NCBI GenBank assembly: GCA_964520045.1
Contig: CAZFMJ010000039.1
Coordinates: forward strand, 1 to 25,164
Direction: 5' to 3'
DNA: 25,164 nt
DNA from: CAZFMJ01 sp964520045
GTDB lineage: Bacteria; Elusimicrobiota; Elusimicrobia; Elusimicrobiales; CAZFMJ01
The notes beneath the pieces are model-generated. The model had not been told where the DNA came from, ran no database searches, and worked only from the letters and a program-made list of their open reading frames with translations. Shown here piece after piece: positions 13,957 through 21,290 of the stretch; position 1 is the stretch's first letter; every line of letters begins with the position of its first letter. Made by a program: the position numbers and the translations under genes.

Positions 13957-15546
13957 TCAACTCATTTCATCTGGAATTTCATGCATGTCGGCGGTTTTCT
14001 GGGCATGAAACCACTTGCGCAGGACTATTAAGCCTATCGGGGTTATAACCGCGGTCCCGCCTATCCAAATCCAAACCATCCAATGATCGGGGTATGACGC
14101 CATGGCCTTTTTTGTTATGGGATCAAGCGGGGTATACGCGCTGACCAGCAAACCGGACATCGGCCCCACGAAAAATTTGGAAGCGAACCACGGCAGGACG
14201 GACATAGCGATATAAGTTCCTTCTTTGCCCTTTGGCGCTATTTCCGCGGTAAATTGCATAAGGCGCGGAGACCAGATGGCTTCGCCAACCGTAAAAACGC
14301 AAATAAAAATAATAAGCGGCCAATAAATGGGCGTAGGCGGATTTTGCATAAGAGCCGTCATATCCGGCGCCATTCCAAGCCATTTGATGAAGATGAGCTC
14401 GCCCAACACCGAGTCGGTCCAATGCGAAAACCATTCTCCCGGAAGCACCGCGATAAAGCATGACAAAGACGACACTGTCGCTCCCCAAATCATCATTTTA
14501 TAAGAGCTGACCTTTTTGGAAAAGTAGGCTACCAGCGGGACGAGCAATACTATCAGCACGGGATTTAACACCCCGTAAATGGACCCTATTTTTGCGCCTT
14601 CCCCCAGCACCCGGATGCAGTATTTAGGAAAAGTGTAATGGAAGTGAAAAAATACCGTGCGCACCGGCACCGCGATAGACAGCATCCCTATAAATATCCA
14701 GAAATATTTTTCCGAAGCCACTTTGGAGATAGTTTTGCAGATATCGCAGGATGTATTTTTGATTACCGCAAGTCCAAAGCCGGAGGCTTTAGTCGGCTTA
14801 ACTACGATCTCGCCCTTGCGCGTCAGCTCCACTCCGTCCCTGACAAAAAATGTTATGAATAAACTGATAATCGTGGCGCCGAGGCCGAATACAAAAATCA
14901 TCTGGTATGTCGAAAAATGCATTCCGAGCAGTACGGTGCCGGCATTTTCATCCAGCACTTTGCCGGCCGCGTCTTTGAGAGCATAAAAATCGCGTATCCA
15001 ATCGAAGAAAAATCCGCCGAAAGCGTATCCGAGATTCATAAGCGTGTAAAACAAACCGAAACCAAGCGCCGAAGTCTCTTTTGTGGTGTAGCGCTTGATG
15101 GCTACCGAAACCAGCGGTCCCACAATGGCAAAGCCGATGGTAAGCGGAATAAAGCCGAGTATAAAAACTGCAACCGGATTGACTAAAACCGCCATAAAAA
15201 GACGCGAGATAATGAGGAAGACGACTGAGACAATAAGCGTCTTACGTATCCCGATAGTGTCCAAAAGCGCGCCCGCCACCATATTCATTACGGATAACAG
15301 CATGGACCAGCCGGAAATATATGAACCCGCGGCCACATCCCCGAGTCCGCAGTCGCTGGAAAGCCACAGCACAAGAGCCATGTTCATAGCCGCATAAGCC
15401 GCGTACTCAACAATTTTGTAGATAAAAAGAAACCACATGTCGCGCGGAGACTGGCGCAGATTTTTTGCATAAGACCAGATGGTAACGCTCAAAGCGGCAG
15501 CCGCTCCGAGAACTAGTGTATACATGATAAAACCAGCAAGATTCAT
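13957..15546 (-). CDS. MFS transporter, tandem copy A
   Basis: A 529-residue inner-membrane transporter with about 12 membrane segments. The first half holds the typical cytoplasmic loop after segment 2 (LLDTIGIRKTLIV); the long central loop lies near RDGVELTRKGEIVVKP. A longer frame begins at 15567, but the start at 15546 is preferred: AAAGGAGAG lies just before it, and the tandem copy starts at the matching MSLADF with the same spacing. It differs from the copy at 15729-17330 mainly in the central loop and the C-terminal tail (HEIPDEMS here). Substrate is not recognisable. Its 3' end meets ssnA tail to tail. It could import substrates of the nearby deaminases, but nothing in the sequence proves it. 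Confidence 0.85.
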   Translation of the reverse strand: MNLAGFIMYTLVLGAAAALSVTIWSYAKNLRQSPRDMWFLFIYKIVEYAAYAAMNMALVLWLSSDCGLGDVAAGSYISGWSMLLSVMNMVAGALLDTIGIRKTLIVSVVFLIISRLFMAVLVNPVAVFILGFIPLTIGFAIVGPLVSVAIKRYTTKETSALGFGLFYTLMNLGYAFGGFFFDWIRDFYALKDAAGKVLDENAGTVLLGMHFSTYQMIFVFGLGATIISLFITFFVRDGVELTRKGEIVVKPTKASGFGLAVIKNTSCDICKTISKVASEKYFWIFIGMLSIAVPVRTVFFHFHYTFPKYCIRVLGEGAKIGSIYGVLNPVLIVLLVPLVAYFSKKVSSYKMMIWGATVSSLSCFIAVLPGEWFSHWTDSVLGELIFIKWLGMAPDMTALMQNPPTPIYWPLIIFICVFTVGEAIWSPRLMQFTAEIAPKGKEGTYIAMSVLPWFASKFFVGPMSGLLVSAYTPLDPITKKAMASYPDHWMVWIWIGGTAVITPIGLIVLRKWFHAQKTADMHEIPDEMS

Positions 15547-15567
15547 AAACTCTCCTTTTATCTTCAA

Positions 15568-15728
15568 TCCGCAATGTCAAAGGTTTACCACGGAGACACT
15601 GAGAACAGTGAAATACACAGAGACACTGTAAGGCATTCAACTTTTTAAAACCGTCTACCGTCTGCCATTTACTTCTCCATAGTTTCCGTGGTTTCTTTGT
15701 TTTTTTAGGTATACGGGATTTCTTCCGC
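15568..15728. repeat. Spacer between the MFS copies with 'GGAGACACTGAGAAC' word repeats
   Basis: Around 15584-15630 the words CCACGGAGACACTGAG, AACAGTGAAATACACAG and AGACACTGTAAGG form degenerate near-tandem copies. A second patch at 15651-15675 holds CCGTCTACCGTCTGCC, the same family as the patches at 4397-4575 and 17361-17595. Each MFS copy has its own AGGAGAG ribosome binding site, but no clear promoter is seen in this spacer. Confidence 0.55.
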
Positions 15729-17330
15729 TCAGCCCAAACCCATTTCATCCGGAGATATCTCATGCATATCGGCGGTTTTCTGGGCATGAAACCACTTGCG
15801 CAGAAATATCAAGCCGATAGGCGTTAGAACTGCGGTTCCGCCTATCCAAATCCAGACCATCCAATGGTCGGGATATGACGCCATGGCCTTTTTAGTTATG
15901 GGATCAAGGGGGGTGTATGCGCTGACCAGCAAACCCGACATCGGTCCCACGAAAAATTTAGAAGCAAACCACGGCAGGACGGACATCGCGATATAAGTTC
16001 CTTCTTTGCCCTTGGGCGCGATTTCCGCGGTAAACTGCATAAGGCGGGGCGACCAAATGGCTTCTCCGATCGTAAAAATACATATAAAAATGATAAGCGG
16101 CCAATAAACCGAAGTAGGCGGATTTTGCATCAGGGCGGTCATGTCGGGCGCCATTCTAAGCCATTTGACGAAAATCAGTTCTCCCAATACTGAATTCGTC
16201 CAATGTGAAAACCACTCTCCGGGAAGCACCGCTATGAAGCACGATAACGACGACACTGTAGCTCCCCAAATCATCATTTTATAAGAGCTGACCTTTTTGG
16301 AAAAGTAGGCCACCAGCGGAACAAGCAATACTATCAGCGCCGGATTAAGAACTCCGTAGATAGAACCTATTTTTGCGCCTTCCCCCAGCACCCTGATGCA
16401 GTATTTAGGGAATGTGTAATGGAAGTGAAAAAATACCGTGCGCACCGGAACTGTGAGCGACAGCAGACCGATAAATACCCAAAAATATTTTTCTGAAACC
16501 ACCTTAGAGATAGTCTGACAGGTGGCTATGGATGCCTCTTTGACGGCTGTCAAACCGGATCCGCTTGCCTTAGTAGACGGCTTAATAACAATCTCGCCCT
16601 TGCGGGTCAGCTCCACTCCGTCCCTGATAAGAAATGTTATGAATAAACTGATGACTGTCGCGCCGAGGCCGAATACAAAGATCATCTGATAAGTGGAAAA
16701 ATGCGCGCCCAGCAGTATAGTTCCGGCATTTTCATTTATCACTTTGCCGGCCGCGTCTTTGAGCCCGTAAAAATCGCGGATCCAGTCAAAGAAAAATCCG
16801 CCGAAGGCGTATCCGAGATTCATAAGCGTATAAAACAGGCCGAATCCAAGCGCTGAAGTCTCTTTCGTGGTATACCGCTTTATGGCTACCGAAACCAGCG
16901 GTCCCACAATGGCAAAACCGATGGTAAGCGGAATGAAGCCGAGTATAAAGACTGCGACCGGATTGACTATAACCGCCATGAAAAAGCGCGAGATGATAAG
17001 GAAGATAACCGAAATAATAAGCGTCTTGCGTATTCCGATTGTGTCCAAAAGCGCGCCCGCCACCATATTCATTACGGATAACAGCATAGACCAGCCGGAA
17101 ATGTATGAACCCGCGGCCACATCGCCCAGTCCGCAGTCACTGGAGAGCCATAGCACAAGCGCCATATTCATGGCCGCATAAGCCGCATATTCAACAATGT
17201 GATAAATAAAAAGAAACCACATGTCGCGGGGCGACTGGCGCAGACCTTTTGAATATGACCAGATAGTGATGCTCAAGGCTATAGCCGCTCCGAGAACCAA
17301 TGTGTAAGTGATAAAATCCGCAAGACTCAT
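15729..17330 (-). CDS. MFS transporter, tandem copy B
   Basis: A 533-residue transporter with about 12 membrane segments, near-identical to its downstream neighbour over most of its length (roughly nine in ten residues by eye). Differences cluster in the central cytoplasmic loop (KPSTKASGSGLTAVKEASIATCQ here, against a more divergent and one-residue-shorter version in copy A) and in the tail HEISPDEMGLG. Conservation of the membrane segments and preserved frames suggest that both are functional. ATG at 17330 follows AGGAGAG, placed exactly as in copy A. Both run in the same direction and may be one transcript. Substrate unknown. Confidence 0.85.
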   Translation of the reverse strand: MSLADFITYTLVLGAAIALSITIWSYSKGLRQSPRDMWFLFIYHIVEYAAYAAMNMALVLWLSSDCGLGDVAAGSYISGWSMLLSVMNMVAGALLDTIGIRKTLIISVIFLIISRFFMAVIVNPVAVFILGFIPLTIGFAIVGPLVSVAIKRYTTKETSALGFGLFYTLMNLGYAFGGFFFDWIRDFYGLKDAAGKVINENAGTILLGAHFSTYQMIFVFGLGATVISLFITFLIRDGVELTRKGEIVIKPSTKASGSGLTAVKEASIATCQTISKVVSEKYFWVFIGLLSLTVPVRTVFFHFHYTFPKYCIRVLGEGAKIGSIYGVLNPALIVLLVPLVAYFSKKVSSYKMMIWGATVSSLSCFIAVLPGEWFSHWTNSVLGELIFVKWLRMAPDMTALMQNPPTSVYWPLIIFICIFTIGEAIWSPRLMQFTAEIAPKGKEGTYIAMSVLPWFASKFFVGPMSGLLVSAYTPLDPITKKAMASYPDHWMVWIWIGGTAVLTPIGLIFLRKWFHAQKTADMHEISPDEMGLG

Positions 17331-17498
17331 AAACTCTCCTTATGTATCCGGTTGTTTAGGCTGTAGACAGATGGTAAAGGGTAGATGGGAAACGGTAAAC
17401 GGCAAAACAAGTCAAAAAGAAGGTACAACAAACTGTCTTTTCCGTTTTTCTGTTTACTCTCTTTGGTCTCCATTCTTCGTTTTTCCGTCTACCATCTA

Positions 17499-17538
17499 CC
17501 GTCCCAAACAATCCCTAAAAGCAGTGAGTTTGGGACGG
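17499..17538. repeat. Hairpin A: 11-bp perfect stem
   Basis: CCGTCCCAAAC (17499-17509) pairs perfectly with GTTTGGGACGG (17528-17538) around an 18-base loop. Its right arm shares bases 17534-17538 with the left arm of the next hairpin, so the two cannot both form fully. Confidence 0.8.
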
Positions 17539-17575
17539 CCCATTCTCAAAGCTTTAATGGAAAGAATGGGCCGTC
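17534..17575. repeat. Hairpin B: 13-bp perfect stem overlapping hairpin A
   Basis: GACGGCCCATTCT (17534-17546) pairs perfectly with AGAATGGGCCGTC (17563-17575) around a 16-base loop. No T-run follows on either strand. Together with hairpin A it gives a pair of mutually exclusive folds of near-equal strength, a layout typical of switch-like leaders but also of repeat-derived elements. Confidence 0.8.
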
Positions 17576-17620
17576 TACCATCTTACTTCTTATACAAGTA
17601 TACAAGGATTAGCAATTTCG

Positions 17621-17701
17621 CGCAAATGAAGCTTCCCTTACCCATACAAGCACACGGTTTTAGAGCGGAATCCCTCCGTAGCAGACTCACATTCATTTGC
17701 G
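17621..17701. repeat. 10-bp perfect inverted repeat 61 bases apart
   Basis: CGCAAATGAA (17621-17630) and TTCATTTGCG (17692-17701) are exact complements flanking a 61-base interior. The interior is not a gene. The arrangement could be a small terminal-inverted-repeat relic or chance. Confidence 0.4.
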
Positions 17702-17853
17702 GTCTAAAGCAGCAATTTCCCGGCCTTAGCAGCCATAATTATTTTTTCTGCTTCGGTGCAGCAGGCTCTGCGAAGGAGGATAAAATCCGGATGTTATCAT
17801 TACACGGTTTAGGCGTAATTTTGTAAGATTATTTATATTTGAGAGGCACAATA

Positions 17854-18035
17854 ATGCCGAAAATTAAAACAGCGCCGGCCGCTATGTCGGCGCAGCTGAG
17901 GCGGAAGAAGACCCCGAAATTTTTGACGAAAAGATGAAAAGGCTGACCTCCGAATTTTCCGCCCAGTTTAAAAAATCCGCGGAACTGGAAAAAGAAATAA
18001 AAAAGAATTTAAAAGGTTTGGGTTATGAAATCTAA
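17854..18035 (+). pseudogene. hsdM: Type I restriction-modification methyltransferase (HsdM), collapsed to its ends
   Basis: From 17874 the frame reads GRYVGAAEAEEDPEIFDEKMKR and ends NLKGLGYEI before TAA at 18033-18035. This is the very C-terminus of HsdM, the adenine methyltransferase subunit of type I systems. In this frame TAA lies just upstream (17865-17867), so the body is absent. A proper start is nevertheless present: GAGAGG at 17841-17846, then ATG at 17854 opening MPKIKTA in another frame, plausible as the original HsdM N-terminus. The simplest reading is an internal deletion of about 1.4 kb (assuming a usual length near 500 residues) that joined start and end out of frame. All SAM-binding and NPPF catalytic motifs are lost. 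Confidence 0.8.
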
Positions 18036-18599
18036 GAAAAAATCTAAAGAGATTGTCCCATTCCAACTGGGGAAGTCTGTCCTGCCAGTCGGGTATAAGT
18101 ATTTTTTATGCGATATCAAAGCCCGCATTCAAGCGGCTCAACTCAAAGCCTCTCTTTCAGTCAATCGGGAGCTAATCGTTCTCTATTGAATTCCATCACT
18201 GAACGTCAGCGCACCCAGCAATGGGGAGATGCCGTTGTGGACAGACTTGCAGAAGATATTCAGCGTTCTTTTCCCGGAATTGAGGGTTTTTCTCCCCGCA
18301 ATATCTGGAGGATGCGCGCATTCTACATGGCATATACCGTGGGTGTTAAAATTCTGCCACAGCCTGTGGCAGAATTGGATGGCAAAAGTCTGCCACAAGC
18401 CGTGGCAGAAATACCTTGGGACCACAATATGGTTATTCTTGAAAAGATTAAGAACCCCTTGGAACGCATATGGTATGCAAAAGCCGCACTGGAACATGGC
18501 TGGAGTCGCAGTATTCTTGTCCACCATATAGAGGCGGAACTCCATAAGAGGCAAGCAAAAGCCATCACAAATTTCAGCCGCACACTTCCGCCGCCGCAA
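18025..18599 (+). pseudogene. DUF1016/YhcG-type PDDEXK nuclease gene, frameshifted and truncated
   Basis: Starting at ATG 18025, inside the end of hsdM, the frame encodes LPVGYKYFLCDIKARIQ and then NRELIVLY before TGA at 18187. Homology continues at once in another frame (NSITERQRTQQWGDAVVDRL, GFSPRNIWRMRAF, EIPWDHNMVILEKI, HGWSRSILVHHIEAEL, then AITNFSRTLPPPQS). Restoring one G in TATTG-AATTCC would rejoin them as LYWNSITERQ, so a one-base deletion split the gene. After TLPPPQS the family's C-terminal nuclease domain is missing: the frame runs on to 18677 only as antisense of the antitoxin gene. Such proteins are often encoded within type I restriction operons, which fits the hsdM remnant upstream. 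It should be inactive. Confidence 0.85.
18352..18409. repeat. Two palindromes formed by a duplicated TCTGCCAC...GTGGCAGA unit
   Basis: TTCTGCCACA / TGTGGCAGAA (18352-18374, 10-bp stem, loop GCC) is followed by TCTGCCAC / GTGGCAGA (18389-18409, 8-bp stem, loop AAGCC). The units encode the similar peptides LPQPVAEL and LPQAVAEI within the DUF1016 remnant, just before the conserved IPWDHN. They look like a local duplication of a palindromic insert. Confidence 0.8.
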
Positions 18600-18890
18600 T
18601 CAAGCCGATTTCAACACAAGTTTGAGGCCAATGGCATCTACAAGCTGTCGAAGACTGTGAAACTGCGGATTGCCTGATTTTGAAAGCATACGAAACAGAT
18701 GCTCGCGGTTAAGGTGCGTTTTCTTTGCCAATTGACGAAGTCCTCCGTGAACCTGAACAACGTCGCGCAGCGCCATGAGGAATACGCCCTCATCATCATC
18801 CTCAAGACAACCGTTTAGATAAGCAACGGCGTATTTCGGATCTTTCAGCCGCAGCAGCAAATCGTCATGGTAGCTGATGGCAGGTTTCAT
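18600..18890 (-). CDS. HigA-like antitoxin (HI1420 family, helix-turn-helix)
   Basis: A 96-residue antitoxin. It starts with SYHDDLLLRLKDPKYAVAYLNGCLEDDDEGVFLMALRDVV, then a helix-turn-helix (GGLRQLAKKTHLNREHLFRMLSKSGNPQFHSLRQLVDAIGLKL), which fits the addiction-module antidote family typified by HI1420. It binds and neutralises the toxin and represses the operon. A longer frame to 18920 exists, but ATG at 18890 is better: GAGGAGG lies just before it and it overlaps the toxin stop as ATGA. Its stop codon at 18600 directly abuts the break point of the DUF1016 remnant, so the deletion that truncated that gene ended here or the module was placed here. Confidence 0.88.
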   Translation of the reverse strand: MKPAISYHDDLLLRLKDPKYAVAYLNGCLEDDDEGVFLMALRDVVQVHGGLRQLAKKTHLNREHLFRMLSKSGNPQFHSLRQLVDAIGLKLVLKSA

Positions 18891-19222
18891 TTTTGTGTCC
18901 TCCTCAAATAATCTTCCCAAAACTCACGGGCGGTATTAATGTCGGCCGACTGGTCTTTTTTATGGCCGGCGTGCAGCAGAATAACGACAGTTTTGCCGTC
19001 TCTGCCATAGTATATCCTATAGCCGGGGCCGACATGGAACTTAAGTTCAAAAATACCGTCGCCAAGATATTTGGAGTCGCCGAAAAGCCCCCGACGAACC
19101 CGCGCCAGTCTGATATCCACTATTGCCTGCGTCCCAAAACCTATCGAATCCAGCCAAACCCTAAAAGGACATCGGCCGGAATCTGTCTGGTAATAATAAA
19201 CTGTTATTGGAGCGATGTTCAT
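18887..19222 (-). CDS. HigB/RelE-like toxin (HI1419 family)
   Basis: A 111-residue toxin of the phage Gp49/HigB-like group, expected to be an mRNA interferase of RelE/ParE fold. Family signs are PFRVWLDSI near the start, IDIRLARVRRGLFGDSKYLGDGIFELKFHVGPGYRIYYG in the middle, and VVILLHAGHKKDQSADINTAREFWEDY at the end. It is first in a toxin-antitoxin operon, overlaps the antitoxin by four bases and has its own strong promoter. AGGAG precedes the ATG at 19222. Length is normal, so the module is probably intact, in contrast to the wrecked restriction genes beside it. Confidence 0.92.
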   Translation of the reverse strand: MNIAPITVYYYQTDSGRCPFRVWLDSIGFGTQAIVDIRLARVRRGLFGDSKYLGDGIFELKFHVGPGYRIYYGRDGKTVVILLHAGHKKDQSADINTAREFWEDYLRRTQK

Positions 19223-19237
19223 GTGTCTCCTATCTAT

Positions 19238-19266
19238 ATAGTAGCTTAAAAACTACTAATTGTCAA
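19238..19266 (-). promoter_or_regulatory. Toxin-antitoxin promoter, TTGACA-N17-TACTAT
   Basis: A perfect -35 box TTGACA (19261-19266) and TACTAT (19238-19243) are 17 bases apart on the minus strand. Transcription would start near 19231, leaving a leader of about ten bases that begins at the AGGAG of the toxin gene. Confidence 0.75.
19239..19258. promoter_or_regulatory. Palindrome in the toxin-antitoxin promoter, candidate antitoxin operator
   Basis: TAGTAG (19239-19244) and CTACTA (19253-19258) are perfect 6-bp arms with an 8-base spacer, covering the -10 box and part of the spacer. The position suits autorepression by the helix-turn-helix antitoxin. Binding is inferred. Confidence 0.55.
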
Positions 19267-19310
19267 GGGCCTGCTGCAATTTTGGCAACAGCGGAGTTTT
19301 TCAGCAAAGA

Positions 19311-21290
19311 TTACTCATACCGAAGGGCTTCTATGGGGGAAAGAAGGGACGCTTTTCTGGCGGGCCAAAAACCGAAGATGATGCCGACTCCGGCGGAAAA
19401 TATAAAAGCCATGGCAACGGCGGTCGGAGCCACTACGGTGGCCCAGCCCGCCAGACGCGACATGGCGAAAGACACTCCTGCCCCAAGCAGTATTCCCATC
19501 GCTCCGCCTATTGCGGAAAGCCCGGCGGATTCAATGAGGAACTGAGAAAGTATAGATCTGCGCGTGGCGCCTATGGCTTTTCGCAGGCCTATCTCTCTTG
19601 TCCTCTCGCTTACGGAAACAAGCATGATATTCATTATGCCTATGCCTCCCACAAGCATGGAAATGGCGGATACCGTTCCCAGAAGCAGGGTGAATACCTG
19701 CGTCGTGCCGGTAAGCACAGCTTGGATGTCGGCCATGTTGCGCAGTTCAAAATCATCGTCTTTATGCGCAGGCAGATTGTGCCGGCGGCGCATAAGATCA
19801 GTGATACCCTGCATAACATCAGGCATTGCCTCCGGACCGTCGCATTCTATGGAAATATGAGCAAGATATTTAGCGCCTAAAACACGCTTCATTGCGGTAT
19901 ATAAAGGAACAATAATCATGTCGTCCTGATCCCTGAACCCCCCGCCGCCCTTCAAGGGCAGAACTCCGACGACGGTATAATTAGAGCGGTTAATTTTGAT
20001 TGTTTTCCCCACCGGATCTTCTTTACTGAATAGGTTATTGACCACAGTCTGCCCAAGCAGGCATACGCGTTCGCTGGCTTCATTTTCGCTGTTCGTGAAA
20101 AATCTGCCGTAATAGGGTTCTGCTGAACGCATCTCGGCATAAAGCGGAGTGGCGCCGGTCACCTGCGTGTTTACATTCTGATCCCCGTAAACCGCCTGCG
20201 CCTGCCCCGAAACATCGCCGTCAACCCTGAGAATGTGGGTATTATTGTATTTTGAAATGGCTTTCAGATCCTCAAGCGTAAGCCGGCTCACGCTTCCATG
20301 AGCCGAATGAACTCCGCCTATCTGATGCCGTCCCGGACTGAGCATAAGAAGATTGGAGCCAAGCCCGGCTATGCGCGCCTCCACCGCTTTCTGCGCGCCT
20401 TTACCTATTGCAAGCATGGCTATCACGGAAGCCACTCCTATGAGTATGCCAAGCACCGAGAGGCTGCTTCGCACTTTGTTGGCGGACATGGCTTTCATGG
20501 CAGACTTAAGATTTTCACTGAACTCCGACAGACTTATCAGCAGGGTGCTGTGAATGCCTTTGAGCAATGCGGAAGGCTTTTGCGCTTCGCGATGCACAGG
20601 CGGTCTGCTTTCACCGCGGAGCTCATCCGAAACCACTTCGCCGTCTTTGATTTTTACTATCCGCCTGGCATGAGCGGCTATATCCGGTTCATGAGTCACC
20701 ATTATAACCGTAATGCCGCTGCTGTTTAACGCTTCCAGCTTAGCCAGCACTTCATCCGCCTGAGCCGAAGCCAGATTGCCCGTGGGCTCATCCGCAAATA
20801 TTATCTTCGGATGATTGGCGAGAGATCTGGCTATGGCAACCCTCTGCTGCTGGCCTCCTGAAAGCTGGTTGGGATTATGGGACATCCTGTCGTCAAGCCC
20901 TACTTCACGCAAAAGCTCCATGGCCCTTTCCCGGCGCCGGGAAGCGCGGGAATAAATCATAGGAAGCATGACATTGTCCAAAGCGCTGGTGCGGGATAAA
21001 AGATTGAACATCTGAAAAATAAAGCCTATCATGCGGTTACGCAGAGCCGCGCCCTCGTCATCCGTCAGCTTGGAAACATCTTTCCCCGTCAGGCGGTAAG
21101 AGCCTGAAGAAGGCCTGTCCAGCAGGCCCAATATCTGCAGAAGCGTAGATTTTCCGGAGCCGGAAGGTCCCATTATCGCCAAAAATTCGCCCTCGTCTAT
21201 CCTGAGATTGATATCTTTAAGAACCTTTAAATCCGCGTCTCCCACGCGATAGACTTTATTTATACCTTTTAGCTCAATTAAAGGAATCAC
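19311..21290 (-). CDS. macB: MacB-type ABC exporter, fused ATPase and permease
   Basis: A 659-residue protein. The N-terminal ATPase (about 1-220) has Walker A GPSGSGKST (41-49), signature LSGGQQQ (143-149) and Walker B IIFADEP (163-169) followed by the TGNL typical of MacB/LolD. Then come a first membrane helix near 275-300, a large periplasmic domain (about 300-530) and three C-terminal helices with the FtsX-like ERTREIGLRKAIGA motif. MacB uses ATP to drive export of macrolides, peptides or lipids through a MacA-TolC conduit by mechanotransmission. It is last in the sigma-factor operon. The start is GTG at 21290, overlapping the adaptor stop as GTGA and preceded by GGGGAGG. Length is close to E. 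coli MacB. Confidence 0.93.
   Translation of the reverse strand: MIPLIELKGINKVYRVGDADLKVLKDINLRIDEGEFLAIMGPSGSGKSTLLQILGLLDRPSSGSYRLTGKDVSKLTDDEGAALRNRMIGFIFQMFNLLSRTSALDNVMLPMIYSRASRRRERAMELLREVGLDDRMSHNPNQLSGGQQQRVAIARSLANHPKIIFADEPTGNLASAQADEVLAKLEALNSSGITVIMVTHEPDIAAHARRIVKIKDGEVVSDELRGESRPPVHREAQKPSALLKGIHSTLLISLSEFSENLKSAMKAMSANKVRSSLSVLGILIGVASVIAMLAIGKGAQKAVEARIAGLGSNLLMLSPGRHQIGGVHSAHGSVSRLTLEDLKAISKYNNTHILRVDGDVSGQAQAVYGDQNVNTQVTGATPLYAEMRSAEPYYGRFFTNSENEASERVCLLGQTVVNNLFSKEDPVGKTIKINRSNYTVVGVLPLKGGGGFRDQDDMIIVPLYTAMKRVLGAKYLAHISIECDGPEAMPDVMQGITDLMRRRHNLPAHKDDDFELRNMADIQAVLTGTTQVFTLLLGTVSAISMLVGGIGIMNIMLVSVSERTREIGLRKAIGATRRSILSQFLIESAGLSAIGGAMGILLGAGVSFAMSRLAGWATVVAPTAVAMAFIFSAGVGIIFGFWPARKASLLSPIEALRYE

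Larger units (their letters stand above)
17331..17853. other. 523-base gene-free gap rich in inverted repeats
   Basis: This gap lies between the divergent MFS pair and the hsdM remnant. It holds GGTAAAGGGTAGATGG / GGTAAACGG words at about 17368-17404 and complementary CCGTCTACCATCTACCG words at about 17485-17501 and 17571-17580. It also holds two overlapping perfect hairpins (17499-17575) and a 10-bp inverted repeat (17621-17701). Promoters for the MFS genes and hsdM must lie here, but I cannot place them with confidence. No tRNA or small gene is recognisable. Confidence 0.6.

Noticed and set aside
15547..15567. Upstream start of MFS copy A giving seven extra residues (MKIKGEF)
   Set aside because: Those codons overlap the AAAGGAGAG ribosome binding site that serves the start at 15546, and copy B has no such extension.
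15584..15630. Repeat words between the MFS genes as a CRISPR array
   Set aside because: Copies are short and imperfect, there are no uniform spacers and no cas genes lie in the window.
17791..17826. 11-codon open frame after GAAGGAGGA as a small gene or leader peptide
   Set aside because: It has a good ribosome binding site but no codon pattern suggesting a leader, and no downstream attenuator hairpin with a T-tract is seen.
18187..18189. TGA in the DUF1016 gene as a selenocysteine codon
   Set aside because: Homology continues in a different frame after it, so a one-base deletion explains it; recoding of the codon would not restore the frame.
19223..19880. Plus-strand open frames opposite macB's 3' half
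   Set aside because: They are antisense shadows of the conserved FtsX-like permease and have no independent support.
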